From: a virus
Strand: one strand, 5' to 3'
Length of the DNA stretch: 50,319 nucleotides
Virus record (IMG/VR): IMGVR_UViG_3300046780_000444
Span: 1-50,319 of that record
Shown: piece by piece, positions 1 to 6,911 of the stretch
Position numbering within the stretch: the first letter of the stretch is position 1
Layout: every line of letters begins with the position of its first letter
Position numbers and translations under genes: made by a program
The notes under the pieces: model-generated
The model's database searches: none
What the model saw: only the letters and a program-made list of their open reading frames with translations
What the model was told of the DNA's origin: nothing

Positions 1-699
1 CAGCACCAGGTCTCGCTCGATCTCGGCCGGGTCCGGCATCGAGGTGTCGCTCGTCGTCGACGAAACCACCGGGACCACGGCACCGACGCGCTGCTCGATC
101 TCGATCCAGTCGATGTGCTGAATGCGCGCGCCGGGTTGCCAGTGAACCAGCTTGACCTTGAAGCCCGCAGCGCCGCCGACGCAATGCTCGGCCTTGCCGT
201 TGGTCCCGACGGGTAATCTCACCAGCGTCGTCGGCTTGACGAGGTTATCGCCCGCGCCCAAAGCCCTATACAAGCTCCGCAGCAGGCCCAGGACCCAAGC
301 GCGATCGCTCAGCGGCTCGATGAACCAGCCCGCGTGATAGTTGCCGGGCGAAGTCTCGATGACGTAGTTTGGTCCCACCCCCAGCAGCTGCTCGATCTTC
401 GCTGGATCGACCTTCACGCCGTAGTCGTCGAGCACGATCGCATAGAGCGCATCGAAGTCCGCGCCAGCGCGTCCCCCTCCGGCGCGGGGCAAGCTCAGAT
501 CATAGTAGTTGTTCATTCCGGCGTGCATCACGCCGAGCACGCTCGCTGCGGGGTAGCTCTGCCAGTTGGCGGCCCTCTTGGGGTCTCCCAGGAAGTAGCT
601 CACCAAGGCGTCCACCCAGCGCGCTCCGAATACTGCCCTTAAAAACTGCTCGTTGGTGATCGGAAAAGGCAAAATTCGGGTGTCCACGGGTAGGACCAT
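1..699 (-). CDS. Primase-helicase, N-terminal part (open at left edge)
   Basis: The first 233 codons of a gene run off the left edge with no internal stop. The ATG at 699 gives a protein beginning MVLPVDTRILPFPITNEQFL. It aligns without gaps over long stretches to the N-terminus of the complete primase at 47361-49739, including DYGVKVDPAK, GPNYVIETSPGNYHAGWF and GDNLVKPTTLVRLPVG, at roughly four identical residues in five. This part corresponds to the RepB/prim-pol-like primase domain; the helicase domain lies outside the window. If the genome is circular, this is a second strain's version of the same gene rather than a paralogue. No strong Shine-Dalgarno precedes the ATG; the start is supported by alignment with the other copy. 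Confidence 0.85.
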   Translation of the reverse strand, partial: MVLPVDTRILPFPITNEQFLRAVFGARWVDALVSYFLGDPKRAANWQSYPAASVLGVMHAGMNNYYDLSLPRAGGGRAGADFDALYAIVLDDYGVKVDPAKIEQLLGVGPNYVIETSPGNYHAGWFIEPLSDRAWVLGLLRSLYRALGAGDNLVKPTTLVRLPVGTNGKAEHCVGGAAGFKVKLVHWQPGARIQHIDWIEIEQRVGAVVPVVSSTTSDTSMPDPAEIERDLVL

Positions 700-1034
700 G
701 TTTTTGGCTTTCGATCGGTTGGATGAAACGTCTGTGTCGCGTCGGCGGCGACCCGCGCATCCGCGCATTTTGTTGTGCGCGAGGGTCGCATGACAAAGCT
801 TGCGCCCGGCCCCGGTCGCAGCGCAAGCAGATTTATGGCGATACCGTGGCGTTCCTGTGAAAGCACGGGGAAGCTTGTATCAGCCCGGGTAATCCATCAT
901 ATTTGTTTCCGGCACTGGCTGTCCCGTCCTCTGGCGGACGGCGAGTTCCTTCTTCGCGGTTGGGGTGGTGCCCGGCCGCGGGGTGTCTAGGTTTTTGCGG
1001 TTTGTGTCGCAGCAACGCAAAGCGAGAAGGCGCG
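700..1034. other. Intergenic leader between zinc-ribbon gene and primase (left copy)
   Basis: I find no convincing gene here. The stretch is homologous to 49740-50123. It keeps a TTTTTGCGGTTTGTGTCGCA block (992-1011), the segments CGGCACTGG and GAGTTCCTTCTTCGCGG on either side of a hairpin (924-929 pairing with 936-941), and a minus-strand CATAAATCTGCTTGC motif around 826-840. Since primase reads on the minus strand, this is its leader and probable promoter region. Short minus-strand reading frames exist, but they are broken differently in the two copies, which argues against a conserved peptide. Confidence 0.6.
924..941 (-). promoter_or_regulatory. Covarying hairpin in primase leader (left copy)
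   Basis: CCGTCC at 924-929 pairs with GGACGG at 936-941 around a six-base loop. At the matching place in the right-hand copy the stem is GCCGCC/GGCGGC (50010-50025). The stem sequence has changed while pairing is kept, and the flanks are nearly unchanged. That is direct evidence of selection on structure. The role (attenuation, RNA stability or protein binding) is unknown. Confidence 0.5.
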
Positions 1035-1062
1035 CTAACCCCGACGGGCTGGCGCGCCTTTT
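1027..1062. terminator. Intrinsic terminator overlapping the zinc-ribbon stop codon
   Basis: AAGGCGCGC (1027-1035) pairs with GCGCGCCTT (1052-1060), followed by TT on the plus strand and by TCTCGCTTT on the minus strand, so it could work in both directions. The minus-strand zinc-ribbon gene ends inside it (stop at 1035-1037). The other copy has AAAGGCGTC/GACGCCTTT (50108-50140) at the same place, so the stem is conserved by compensatory change. Confidence 0.7.
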
Positions 1063-1262
1063 AGCTTCATGTGGCGGCGGATCATCGCGGTTGACCGACG
1101 ATTGCGCGTGCATCGAAATTCGATGCGCCCGCGCTTCACCCGGAAATCGAAATTATGGACGAGGCCGCAGTCGCAGCACGCCATCTTATAGCCGCGACGG
1201 ATTGGCCGCACCCAACGCGACCACCCATCATCGCCCGCAACCTCCTTTATAAAACCAGTCAC
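1035..1262 (-). CDS. Small zinc-ribbon phage protein
   Basis: A 75-residue protein if the GTG at 1262 is used. It carries DDGWSRWVRPIRRGYKMACC followed by DCGLVHNFDFRV and, further on, FRCTRNRRSTAMIRRHM. The GYKMACCDCGLVHNFDF signature is a widely found small phage protein with a Cys-rich, ribbon-like core; its function is not established. A longer frame back to 1346 is possible, but it runs through a separate small gene, and AGGAG lies suitably upstream of the GTG at 1262. The last ten residues are encoded by the terminator stem and differ completely from those of the right-hand copy. Confidence 0.75.
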   Translation of the reverse strand: MTGFIKEVAGDDGWSRWVRPIRRGYKMACCDCGLVHNFDFRVKRGRIEFRCTRNRRSTAMIRRHMKLKGAPARRG

Positions 1263-1288
1263 GGCGTTCCCTTGCTCCTTCTGCCATG

Positions 1289-1432
1289 TCACGGCCGCTT
1301 CGCGCGCTTGCGCTGGGCTGACGGCTTCTTCGGCGAGAAGAAGCACTCCTTGATGAGAAAAGCGATTGCGCCGATGACGAGGGTGGCGATGAAAAGCCCG
1401 AAAGTCGGCCCGGCTGTCTCGTACCCGTGCAT
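1289..1432 (-). CDS. Small single-pass membrane protein (47 aa)
   Basis: An ATG at 1432 sits behind an ideal AGGAGG (spacing about 5) and opens a 47-codon frame beginning MHGYETAGPTFGLF. Residues about 10-28 form one hydrophobic segment (FGLFIATLVIGAIAFLI), followed by a strongly basic tail (KKPSAQRKRAKRP). The topology suggests an inner-membrane protein with a cytoplasmic positive tail. It lies between integrase and the zinc-ribbon gene on the same strand. No family is recognised. A small holin-like or regulatory membrane peptide is possible, but the location next to lysogeny genes argues against lysis. Confidence 0.65.
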   Translation of the reverse strand: MHGYETAGPTFGLFIATLVIGAIAFLIKECFFSPKKPSAQRKRAKRP

Positions 1433-1440
1433 GATGCCTC

Positions 1441-2541
1441 CTATAGGTTGATGACGCTGCGCAGGTGGTCCGGCGTCAGGTGTAGATAATATTTCTCGAT
1501 GGTCTCGATCTTGTCCCCCATCACCTTCGCGATGTCATACAAGCTCGCGCCCTTCATCGCCTTGAGGCTTCCCCAGGTGTGGCGCAGCACATGCGGCGTC
1601 ACCCACGGCGTCTTGCTGGCTTCGACGAAAGCGGCCAAGGGCTTGCTGATGTCGGTCATGCCGACCACTTTGCCCGCGCCGGTACCGCCGTTGCCCCGCT
1701 TATGCGCCGCCTGATGCGCGGCGACGAGCACCGGCATAAGACGATCCGAGATCGGCACACGCACACGGCGCTTCTTCGTGATGCGCTTGCCCGGCACGCG
1801 GTAATCGATTTGCTTCAAGCCCAGATCGACGCGGTCCCAGGTGAGATCGAGGATCGCCTCGCGGCGGGCGGCGGTCTCCAAGCCCAGCGCGATGAACAGC
1901 TTGATGCGCTCGTCGGGCCATGCCATGGCTTGGTCCCAGAGCGCTTGCTCTTGCTTGGTATCGAGGAACTTATCCCGCGGCGGGCCGTCTTGCGGCAGCA
2001 CGCTTTCATCGATCGAAGGCATGTCGTCGCGCGAGAACAGCTTTTGCTTGCCCGCCCAGATGAGAACCGTTCTAAGGGCGCCAAGCTCGCGCCGCACCGT
2101 GCCGCTCTTGACCGGCCGTTGCTGCATATAAGCTTGCAGCGTTTGCGCGTCGATCTGCCCCGGCGTCAGATGCCCCAGCTCGCGCCGCACCGGGACCAGC
2201 ACATAGCCGCCGGTCTTGTCCTTGCCTTGCAGCGCGACATGGTTGAGCCAGCGCTGGCATAGCGCGTCGACGGTCGGCGCTTGCGCTACTTTTGCGGCGG
2301 TTTGCGCGTGTTTGAGGTTTCCGACGAAACCGGCCAGATAAGCTCTAGCCTCGTCCTCGATCTTCGTGCGGCAGCTTTCGCGTTTGGTGAGGTAACTCCC
2401 GCCGGTCCCGTCCCCTTGAAGGACCCCCCGGCGTTCGGTCCACCAGATTTCGTAATATCCTTGTCGGTTGGCCTTGAGCCGGATCTTGCGATAGGAGCCG
2501 ATATCGACGGCATCGAGCGTATGGTTCTGTGGTGCAGCCAT
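1441..2541 (-). CDS. int: Tyrosine recombinase / phage integrase
   Basis: A 366-residue integrase. The N-terminal region (about 1-85) resembles an arm-type DNA-binding part (YRKIRLKANRQGYYEIWW). Residues about 90-165 fit the core-binding SAM-like fold, followed by the catalytic domain. Visible catalytic elements are the first Arg in GLETAARREAILDLTW, the HxxRH box TPHVLRHTWGSL (H317, R320, H321) and the nucleophile Tyr352 in EKYYLHL. It would integrate the phage at an attP that I could not locate. The ATG at 2541 overlaps the upstream HTH gene in another frame, with GAGGA about 12 nt upstream. It is the last member of a repressor-HTH-int operon. Confidence 0.95.
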   Translation of the reverse strand: MAAPQNHTLDAVDIGSYRKIRLKANRQGYYEIWWTERRGVLQGDGTGGSYLTKRESCRTKIEDEARAYLAGFVGNLKHAQTAAKVAQAPTVDALCQRWLNHVALQGKDKTGGYVLVPVRRELGHLTPGQIDAQTLQAYMQQRPVKSGTVRRELGALRTVLIWAGKQKLFSRDDMPSIDESVLPQDGPPRDKFLDTKQEQALWDQAMAWPDERIKLFIALGLETAARREAILDLTWDRVDLGLKQIDYRVPGKRITKKRRVRVPISDRLMPVLVAAHQAAHKRGNGGTGAGKVVGMTDISKPLAAFVEASKTPWVTPHVLRHTWGSLKAMKGASLYDIAKVMGDKIETIEKYYLHLTPDHLRSVINL

Positions 2542-2678
2542 CTCAAAAATTCTTCCTCTGGAATAAGCACGGGCCGTCCCGGCAACCAGGGCAGCCCCGC
2601 GGTGTATCGCAGCCTTGTGATCTTGGCGACGGAGCAGCGCAGCATAAGCGCGGCTTCGTCTTGGGTGATGTACTTCAT
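2286..2678 (-). CDS. Excisionase-like HTH protein (AlpA/HTH_17 type)
   Basis: The first 50 or so residues, beginning MKYITQDEAALMLRCSVAKI and continuing with LRYTAGLPWLPGRPVLIPEEEFLRWL, form a typical winged HTH_17/excisionase domain: a helix-turn-helix followed by a GRPVLIPxxEFxRWL wing. This could be the recombination directionality factor. The remaining 80 codons lie in another frame over the integrase start (2286-2541), are of low quality and may be an accidental extension. Overlaps of 256 nt are unusual for phage genes. The gene starts one base after the stop of the upstream small gene (TGAGATG), so it is translationally coupled. Confidence 0.7.
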   Translation of the reverse strand: MKYITQDEAALMLRCSVAKITRLRYTAGLPWLPGRPVLIPEEEFLRWLHHRTIRSMPSISAPIARSGSRPTDKDITKSGGPNAGGSFKGTGPAGVTSPNAKAAARRSRTRLELIWPVSSETSNTRKPPQK

Positions 2679-2679
2679 C

Positions 2680-2883
2680 TCATGAAAGGTTGAAGACGCG
2701 CTTCAATTTCTCGCTGTCCGCCGCCTCCCGCGCTTTTTCCTCATGGAGCAGCATTTGGTTAATTTGGATTGCTAGTTCTACGCTGATCATGCGATCGCAT
2801 TGAAAGCGGGCCAAGCCCGTATCCAAGGTGATCTGAAGGAGGCCCGGGGCTTTCTCTTGTCTTTGCATTTGGGTGCGCTTCAT
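2680..2883 (-). CDS. Small protein repeating the repressor C-terminal domain
   Basis: A 67-residue protein starting at 2883 with MKRTQMQRQEKAPGLLQITL. Its core GLARFQCDRMISVELAIQIN matches GLARFQCDRMISPELAIEFQ at the C-terminus of the upstream repressor, followed in both by a Met-Leu, Glu/Lys-rich helix. It has no HTH of its own. ATG and the repressor stop share one base (TGATG), so it is made together with the repressor. The shared part is probably the oligomerisation domain. If so, this protein could form mixed oligomers with the repressor and modulate it. That role is inference; the duplication is seen directly. Confidence 0.75.
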   Translation of the reverse strand: MKRTQMQRQEKAPGLLQITLDTGLARFQCDRMISVELAIQINQMLLHEEKAREAADSEKLKRVFNLS

Positions 2884-3677
2884 CAATCGCCCCCGCCACG
2901 GCCGCCGACAATCGAGCCTACTTTGTGCGCTTTGTGCGGCGGATCGCCATTGCCATTGTTCTTGTCTACCGAGCCGCCCGCTTGTTTTTTCTCGTCCTCG
3001 GCGAGCATGTGCTGGAACTCGATTGCGAGTTCCGGGCTGATCATGCGGTCGCATTGAAAGCGCGCCAGCCCCAGCAGTCCTGGGGATAAGGTTATGTGTA
3101 CCACGCCGGGGGCGAGGGCGGTGCGGGATGCGCCCGGCTCTACGCGGGCCGGACTGAGCTGGGTCTGCGGTGCGCCGCTCGGCGGCCGCTCGATCGCCAG
3201 GGTCTCGACCGGAACGCCGAGCACATCGGCAAGCTTTTTGAGGTTTATTTCGCCCGGGTAGCTGGTCCCGGCGAGATAATGCCCGATGCGGTCCCGGTTG
3301 CGCGCGACGCTGTAGCCGCGGCTGTCGGTGTTGCTGCCCCAGGTCCGTCTTGCGACTTCGGAAGGGGAGAGATCACGTTCACGCATGAGGGCGTTCAGCT
3401 TTTCAGCGAACGCTTGATACTCAGGCCGAGGCTGAGGTCGATATCTTGTTGTGTGTCGCCTCGTGCGCGCATAATGTTGTGTCTCCCGTTTGCGGCTGTC
3501 CTGCGGGGGAGGTTCTTGCTGTGTTCGTTCGGCTTGGGAGATGTCATTCTGATGAAACACAACGTCTAAGTCTAGCGCTGATTTGTTGTCAGGGGCGTTA
3601 TAATTCCCTATATCAGACTTAGTATCAGGCTTAGTGTCGGTCTTGGTGTCGGCCTTAGTGTCGCGATGCCGGATCAT
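2883..3677 (-). CDS. CI-like lysogeny repressor with HTH domain
   Basis: A 264-residue protein from the ATG at 3677, chosen because AAGGAG lies 6 nt upstream. The N-terminus has four DTK-type tandem units (DTKADTKTDTKPDTK). A helix-turn-helix of the XRE kind lies at about 105-165 (YQAFAEKLNALMRERDLSPS through LKKLADVLGVPVETL), and the C-terminus is GLARFQCDRMISPELAIEFQ. No Ser-Lys LexA/CI-type peptidase motif is visible, so induction is probably not by RecA-stimulated self-cleavage. It is divergent from the Cro-like gene across 3678-3869, which should hold the operators, and heads the operon with the domain-copy gene, HTH protein and integrase. Confidence 0.85.
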   Translation of the reverse strand: MIRHRDTKADTKTDTKPDTKSDIGNYNAPDNKSALDLDVVFHQNDISQAERTQQEPPPQDSRKRETQHYARTRRHTTRYRPQPRPEYQAFAEKLNALMRERDLSPSEVARRTWGSNTDSRGYSVARNRDRIGHYLAGTSYPGEINLKKLADVLGVPVETLAIERPPSGAPQTQLSPARVEPGASRTALAPGVVHITLSPGLLGLARFQCDRMISPELAIEFQHMLAEDEKKQAGGSVDKNNGNGDPPHKAHKVGSIVGGRGGGD

Positions 3678-3869
3678 AACAAGCTCCTTAAAGCCTACTT
3701 CGGTTTTGTAATGTGGCGTACCGAGCGGTGTAGGCAGATCGGGTATAGCCCTGATTAGAGATAAACACAACAACTTGTTAAGGGCTGGTGTCAAGCACTA
3801 GTGCGCACAAAGCGGCCGCGACTAGAGCGAGCCTTAGTGCTGAAACCGCGGCAAAGGGGTGTCGAAGTC
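3678..3869. promoter_or_regulatory. Divergent control region of the lysogeny switch
   Basis: This is the space between the repressor (minus) and Cro-like gene (plus), richer in AT than its surroundings. Two short perfect palindromes stand out: AACAACTTGTT (3769-3779) and GCACTAGTGC (3795-3804), with a related half-site CCTTAGTGCT near 3833-3842. They are plausible operators for the repressor and Cro-like protein. No single -35/-10 pair is clear enough to name. The palindromes are seen directly; their operator role is inferred from position. Confidence 0.55.
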
Positions 3870-4109
3870 ATGGTTGTTATAGATGTCCAGCATGTTTTTC
3901 GCGTCTGCGGCGGTCCTCGCGGATTGCTGGACGCACTAGACGAGTACCAGCCTGGTCATGGACTAGCTTACGCGACCGTTCAGATGTGGAGCGTGCGGCA
4001 CCAGATCCCGAGCCGCTATATCGGCGCGGTCTTGTATTGCCTTGAGCGCGATGGTCATCGTTGCAGCGAATTTCTAGTCGACCAGGACGAGTTCGAGAAA
4101 AGCCTTTAG
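3870..4109 (+). CDS. Cro-like small regulator
   Basis: A 79-residue protein starting MVVIDVQHVFRVCGGPRGLL, followed by DALDEYQPGHGLAYATVQMW and ending DQDEFEKSL. The CGGP...YATVQMW...IPSRYI layout matches a family of short phage proteins placed first in the early operon, with an HTH reading from CGGPRGLLDAL to VQMWSVRHQIPSRYI. By position, opposite the repressor, it is a Cro-type candidate. A GTG at 3801 would give a longer form, but that codon falls inside the operator-like palindrome; AAGGGG about 11 nt before 3870 favours the shorter form. Confidence 0.7.
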   Translation: MVVIDVQHVFRVCGGPRGLLDALDEYQPGHGLAYATVQMWSVRHQIPSRYIGAVLYCLERDGHRCSEFLVDQDEFEKSL

Positions 4110-4122
4110 GCATGCGCACATT

Positions 4123-4611
4123 ATGCGCATCCTAGGGATCGATCCTGGCGCGACCGGAGCCTTTGCCCTTTATGACACCAGCCTTGAAGCGCTGTGGGTT
4201 GATGACATGCCGAGCGCGCGGGTCCTTGTCGGCAAAGCCAAGCGCTTGCAGCTCAACGAGGTCGCGCTGGCGCAGGCGATCGCGTCCGGCGAGCCTGACG
4301 TTGCCTGGATCGAGCGCGTCCATGCGCTGCCCAAGCAAGGCGTGACCAGCTCGTTCTCGTTCGGTCTCGCTTACGGCATCGTGCGCGGCATTCTCGCCAG
4401 CACGGGCGTCCCGTACTTTTTAATTACGCCCCAGGAATGGAAGCGCTCTTTCCGTCTAGGACCAGATAAGAGCGAGGCCCGGCTGGTGGCGTCGAGAATG
4501 TTCCCGGCCAACGTCGCCAGCTTCGCTCGCGCCAAGGATGACGGCCGCGCCGAGGCTGCTTTGCTCGCGCTTTTTGGCTCGCAGCAGCAGAGTGGGCTTA
4601 GTATCACTTAG
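4123..4611 (+). CDS. RuvC-like Holliday junction resolvase
   Basis: A 162-residue RNase H-fold nuclease. It opens with MRILGIDPGATGAFALYD (Asp7 of the DPG motif), has Glu64 in AWIERVHALP, and ends with the acidic pair D139/D140 in AKDDGRAEAALLALFG, the usual order of RuvC catalytic residues. TSSFSFGLAYGIVRGIL is the central helix seen in phage members. It would cut four-way junctions and branched DNA made during replication and recombination before packaging. It starts 13 bases after the Cro-like gene, so it is likely in the same transcript. The Shine-Dalgarno is weak. Confidence 0.9.
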   Translation: MRILGIDPGATGAFALYDTSLEALWVDDMPSARVLVGKAKRLQLNEVALAQAIASGEPDVAWIERVHALPKQGVTSSFSFGLAYGIVRGILASTGVPYFLITPQEWKRSFRLGPDKSEARLVASRMFPANVASFARAKDDGRAEAALLALFGSQQQSGLSIT

Positions 4612-4736
4612 CGCTTGACACGAGACACAACGTCGAGACAAAGTAGCCCCTCGCACCAAGACCTAAGCACGCATCTTCCTGCTCTGGAACTCGGCCCTGA
4701 ACCAACAAAGTGTTGTCGTGGGGAGGCAGCGAACCT

Positions 4737-6218
4737 GTGCGCGAAGCTCCAGCTCCGCTCCGAGACTATCAACGACAGGGCGTGCGCTGGCTGGTCGATA
4801 GCTTTGCCCGGCACCGGGCGCTGCTGAATGCGGACGAGGCGGGGCTTGGCAAGACCCGGGAAGCTTTGGCCGTGGCGCAGCAGCTCAACGTCCAGCGCCT
4901 TCTTATTATCTGCCCCGCGGGAGCCCGCCGCGTGTGGCAGAACGAAATCAACGCCTGGGCCCCGGACTGGTCCTCGCGCGTGGTCCTGGTCGAGCCGCGG
5001 CCGCTGAACGGCGAGATCCAGGCTTTCGAACGGCGCTACCCCATCGATCGGCCCCAGCTGGTCCTGGTCATCAGCTACGACGAGATGTCCAACCGCAACC
5101 GCAAGACGGCGTTCCATTTGCGCCGCCTGCGCTGGGACCTGCTGATCCTCGATGAGGCGCATTACCTCAAGAACCCTTCCAACCGGACCCAGGCGATTTA
5201 CGGCGGCGGGTCGCATACGACGCCGAGCGTGGAGAGCGCGGCAGATAAGGTGCTGCTCCTGACCGGCACACCCTCGCCCAATCACGCGGGCGAGCTATGG
5301 CAGCATTACCGGACCTTTTGGCCGGGAGCGCTCGGGAAGCCGGAGGCGCTCTCTCAGGGCCAGTTCGAGGACCGCTTCACGCGCTACCGCGACACCGTCT
5401 ATGGGCGGCAGATCACCGGCAGCCAAAACCAGGGCGAGCTGCGCAAGGCGCTGGGCCCCATGATCCTGCGCCGCCGCAAGCTTGAAGTGCTGACGGAGCT
5501 GCCGCCTTTGCAAATCCAAGACATCCCGCTCGATCTGGCGGCGCGCATCGATTTCGGCAGCCACACCGTGCGCGCGGCGCAGATCAACGCGGCGCTGGGC
5601 ACGGCAGGCTCCACGGCTGAGGCGATGCACATGCTGCACGCCGCGCCGGACGCGTCCACCGCGGCGCTGCGCCAGATCTTGGGGCTCGCCAAGGTCCCGG
5701 CGACCTTGCTTTGGGTGCAAGAGCGCATGGCGTCGACCAAGAAGCTGCTCGTCTTCGCCTGGCATCACGCGGTGATCGAGCATTTGCGCCGCGGCTTGCT
5801 GGAATACGGTCCCGTGGTCATCACCGGCGAGACCAGCCCCGCGCTGCGCGCCGCGGCGATCGAGCGCTTTCAGACCGACCCCAACACGCGGATCTTCATC
5901 GGCCAGATCCTTGCGGCTGGGACCGCCATCACCCTCACCGCGGCCAGCGAGGTCGCGATCGTCGAGCCGTCATGGGTGCCCGGCGAGAACGTGCAAGCCA
6001 TCTGCCGCGCGCATCGCTTGGGCCAGCGCGACAGCGTGCTGGCGAGCTTCCTCTATCTGCCCGGCACGCTCGATCAACGGATCATGCGGGTCTTTCGACG
6101 GAAGGCCGTCGAGATCGCCGCATTACAAGGAGACGATTTCAATGCAAGTGACGCTCACTTTCGATCTGAACACGGTGGTCGGGGAGCAGCTGCTCCAACA
6201 GCTGCAGGCGCTGCTTAA
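4737..6218 (+). CDS. SNF2-family DNA helicase/translocase
   Basis: A 493-residue superfamily 2 ATPase when started at the GTG at 4737, which has GGGGAGG about 10 nt upstream; an earlier GTG at 4710 has no such site. Motifs in order: Q-like region LRDYQRQGVRWLV, Walker A ADEAGLGKT (Lys39), DEAH box LILDEAHYLKN (139-142), motif III LLLTGTPSPN, and the C-terminal RecA-like lobe with ITGETS and motif VI QAICRAHRLGQRDSV. The arrangement is that of single-polypeptide SNF2/annealing-helicase relatives common in phages. Its likely job is remodelling replication forks or strand annealing with the neighbouring SSB and nucleases. The end overlaps the next gene by 77 nt. Confidence 0.92.
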   Translation: MREAPAPLRDYQRQGVRWLVDSFARHRALLNADEAGLGKTREALAVAQQLNVQRLLIICPAGARRVWQNEINAWAPDWSSRVVLVEPRPLNGEIQAFERRYPIDRPQLVLVISYDEMSNRNRKTAFHLRRLRWDLLILDEAHYLKNPSNRTQAIYGGGSHTTPSVESAADKVLLLTGTPSPNHAGELWQHYRTFWPGALGKPEALSQGQFEDRFTRYRDTVYGRQITGSQNQGELRKALGPMILRRRKLEVLTELPPLQIQDIPLDLAARIDFGSHTVRAAQINAALGTAGSTAEAMHMLHAAPDASTAALRQILGLAKVPATLLWVQERMASTKKLLVFAWHHAVIEHLRRGLLEYGPVVITGETSPALRAAAIERFQTDPNTRIFIGQILAAGTAITLTAASEVAIVEPSWVPGENVQAICRAHRLGQRDSVLASFLYLPGTLDQRIMRVFRRKAVEIAALQGDDFNASDAHFRSEHGGRGAAAPTAAGAA

Positions 6219-6696
6219 ACCGGGCCCTACGCTGGGACCAATTCCGCTGGGACCGGCGATCGCCGCGACCCCCGTGGTCCCCGTGGTCCCCGTGGTCCCG
6301 GATCTTCCGGCGGACAAAACCAAAGCCGACACGGTCCTGGCAAATCGCCAGGCTGCAGCCGCCAAAGCACGCGCGGCGAAGGACGCGAAGAAAGCCGCGG
6401 GACCGCAAGTGCAGTCTGCGACCGGGACCGCCGAACTCAACGGCGTGCTCAAGGATGCGCTCGCCGACGATGATCCGCTTGAGTTTCCCGAGGCCGCCAG
6501 CATGAGCCCCGGTGAGGCTCGCGATGCTGGCCTCGCGCTGGTCCGGCAAGCTTATGCCGCGGGCCGTGTCGCCGAGGTCAAGGCGCTGCAGAAGCAATGG
6601 CAGGTCGCGAAGTTCTACGACATCGCGGTCGAGCAGGGCCACGCGTTCTACGCCCAAGCCATGAAGCTCGCTCAAGCCGCGGGGCTGCAGCGATGA
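6142..6696 (+). CDS. Unknown early protein with Ala/Lys-rich linker
   Basis: A 184-residue protein from the ATG at 6142, set by AAGGAGA (6127-6133); it lies in another frame over the end of the helicase gene. The N-terminus MQVTLTFDLNTVVGEQLLQQ is followed by a Pro/Val run made from three 9-nt repeats (VVPVVPVVP), a coiled Ala/Lys-rich stretch (RQAAAAKARAAKDAKKAAG) and a helical C-terminal part (ALVRQAYAAGRVAEVKALQK through YAQAMKLAQAAGL). The C-terminal part resembles proteins near SSB/nuclease genes in other phages; no function is assigned. The next gene starts within its stop codon (ATGA). Confidence 0.8.
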   Translation: MQVTLTFDLNTVVGEQLLQQLQALLKPGPTLGPIPLGPAIAATPVVPVVPVVPDLPADKTKADTVLANRQAAAAKARAAKDAKKAAGPQVQSATGTAELNGVLKDALADDDPLEFPEAASMSPGEARDAGLALVRQAYAAGRVAEVKALQKQWQVAKFYDIAVEQGHAFYAQAMKLAQAAGLQR

Positions 6697-6911
6697 CCGG
6701 GCGCGTCATGCAGATCGCGGCAGTCGCGACGACAACGCGCGAAGTGCTGTTCGCGTTGACGACTGACGGCGAGGTCTGGGCGCGCGCTGGCTTCGACGGG
6801 ACCTGGCGGCGCTTGCCGGATATCGATCCCCGTAAACCTGAGCCGACGCCGACGACAACAGGTTCCCCACCAACAGCGTATCAAGCCGCGGGTCACGATC
6901 ACGATGGGTGA
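6693..6911 (+). CDS. Small early hypothetical protein
   Basis: A 72-residue protein starting MTGRVMQIAAVATTTREVLF, followed by ALTTDGEVWARAGFDGTWRR and a Pro/Thr-rich tail. ATG overlaps the previous stop (ATGA), which fixes the start. The first 45 residues read like one small beta domain (a beta-propeller-blade-like TDGEVW...GTWRRL pattern). The family is not recognised with confidence. The 3' end overlaps the next gene by 8 nt, in keeping with the tightly coupled early operon. Confidence 0.7.
   Translation: MTGRVMQIAAVATTTREVLFALTTDGEVWARAGFDGTWRRLPDIDPRKPEPTPTTTGSPPTAYQAAGHDHDG

Noticed and set aside
880-1113. Minus-strand small frame across the primase leader (AKKELA segment)
   Set aside because: The reading frame differs between the two homologous leaders and is broken in one, so the shared DNA is more likely regulatory than coding.
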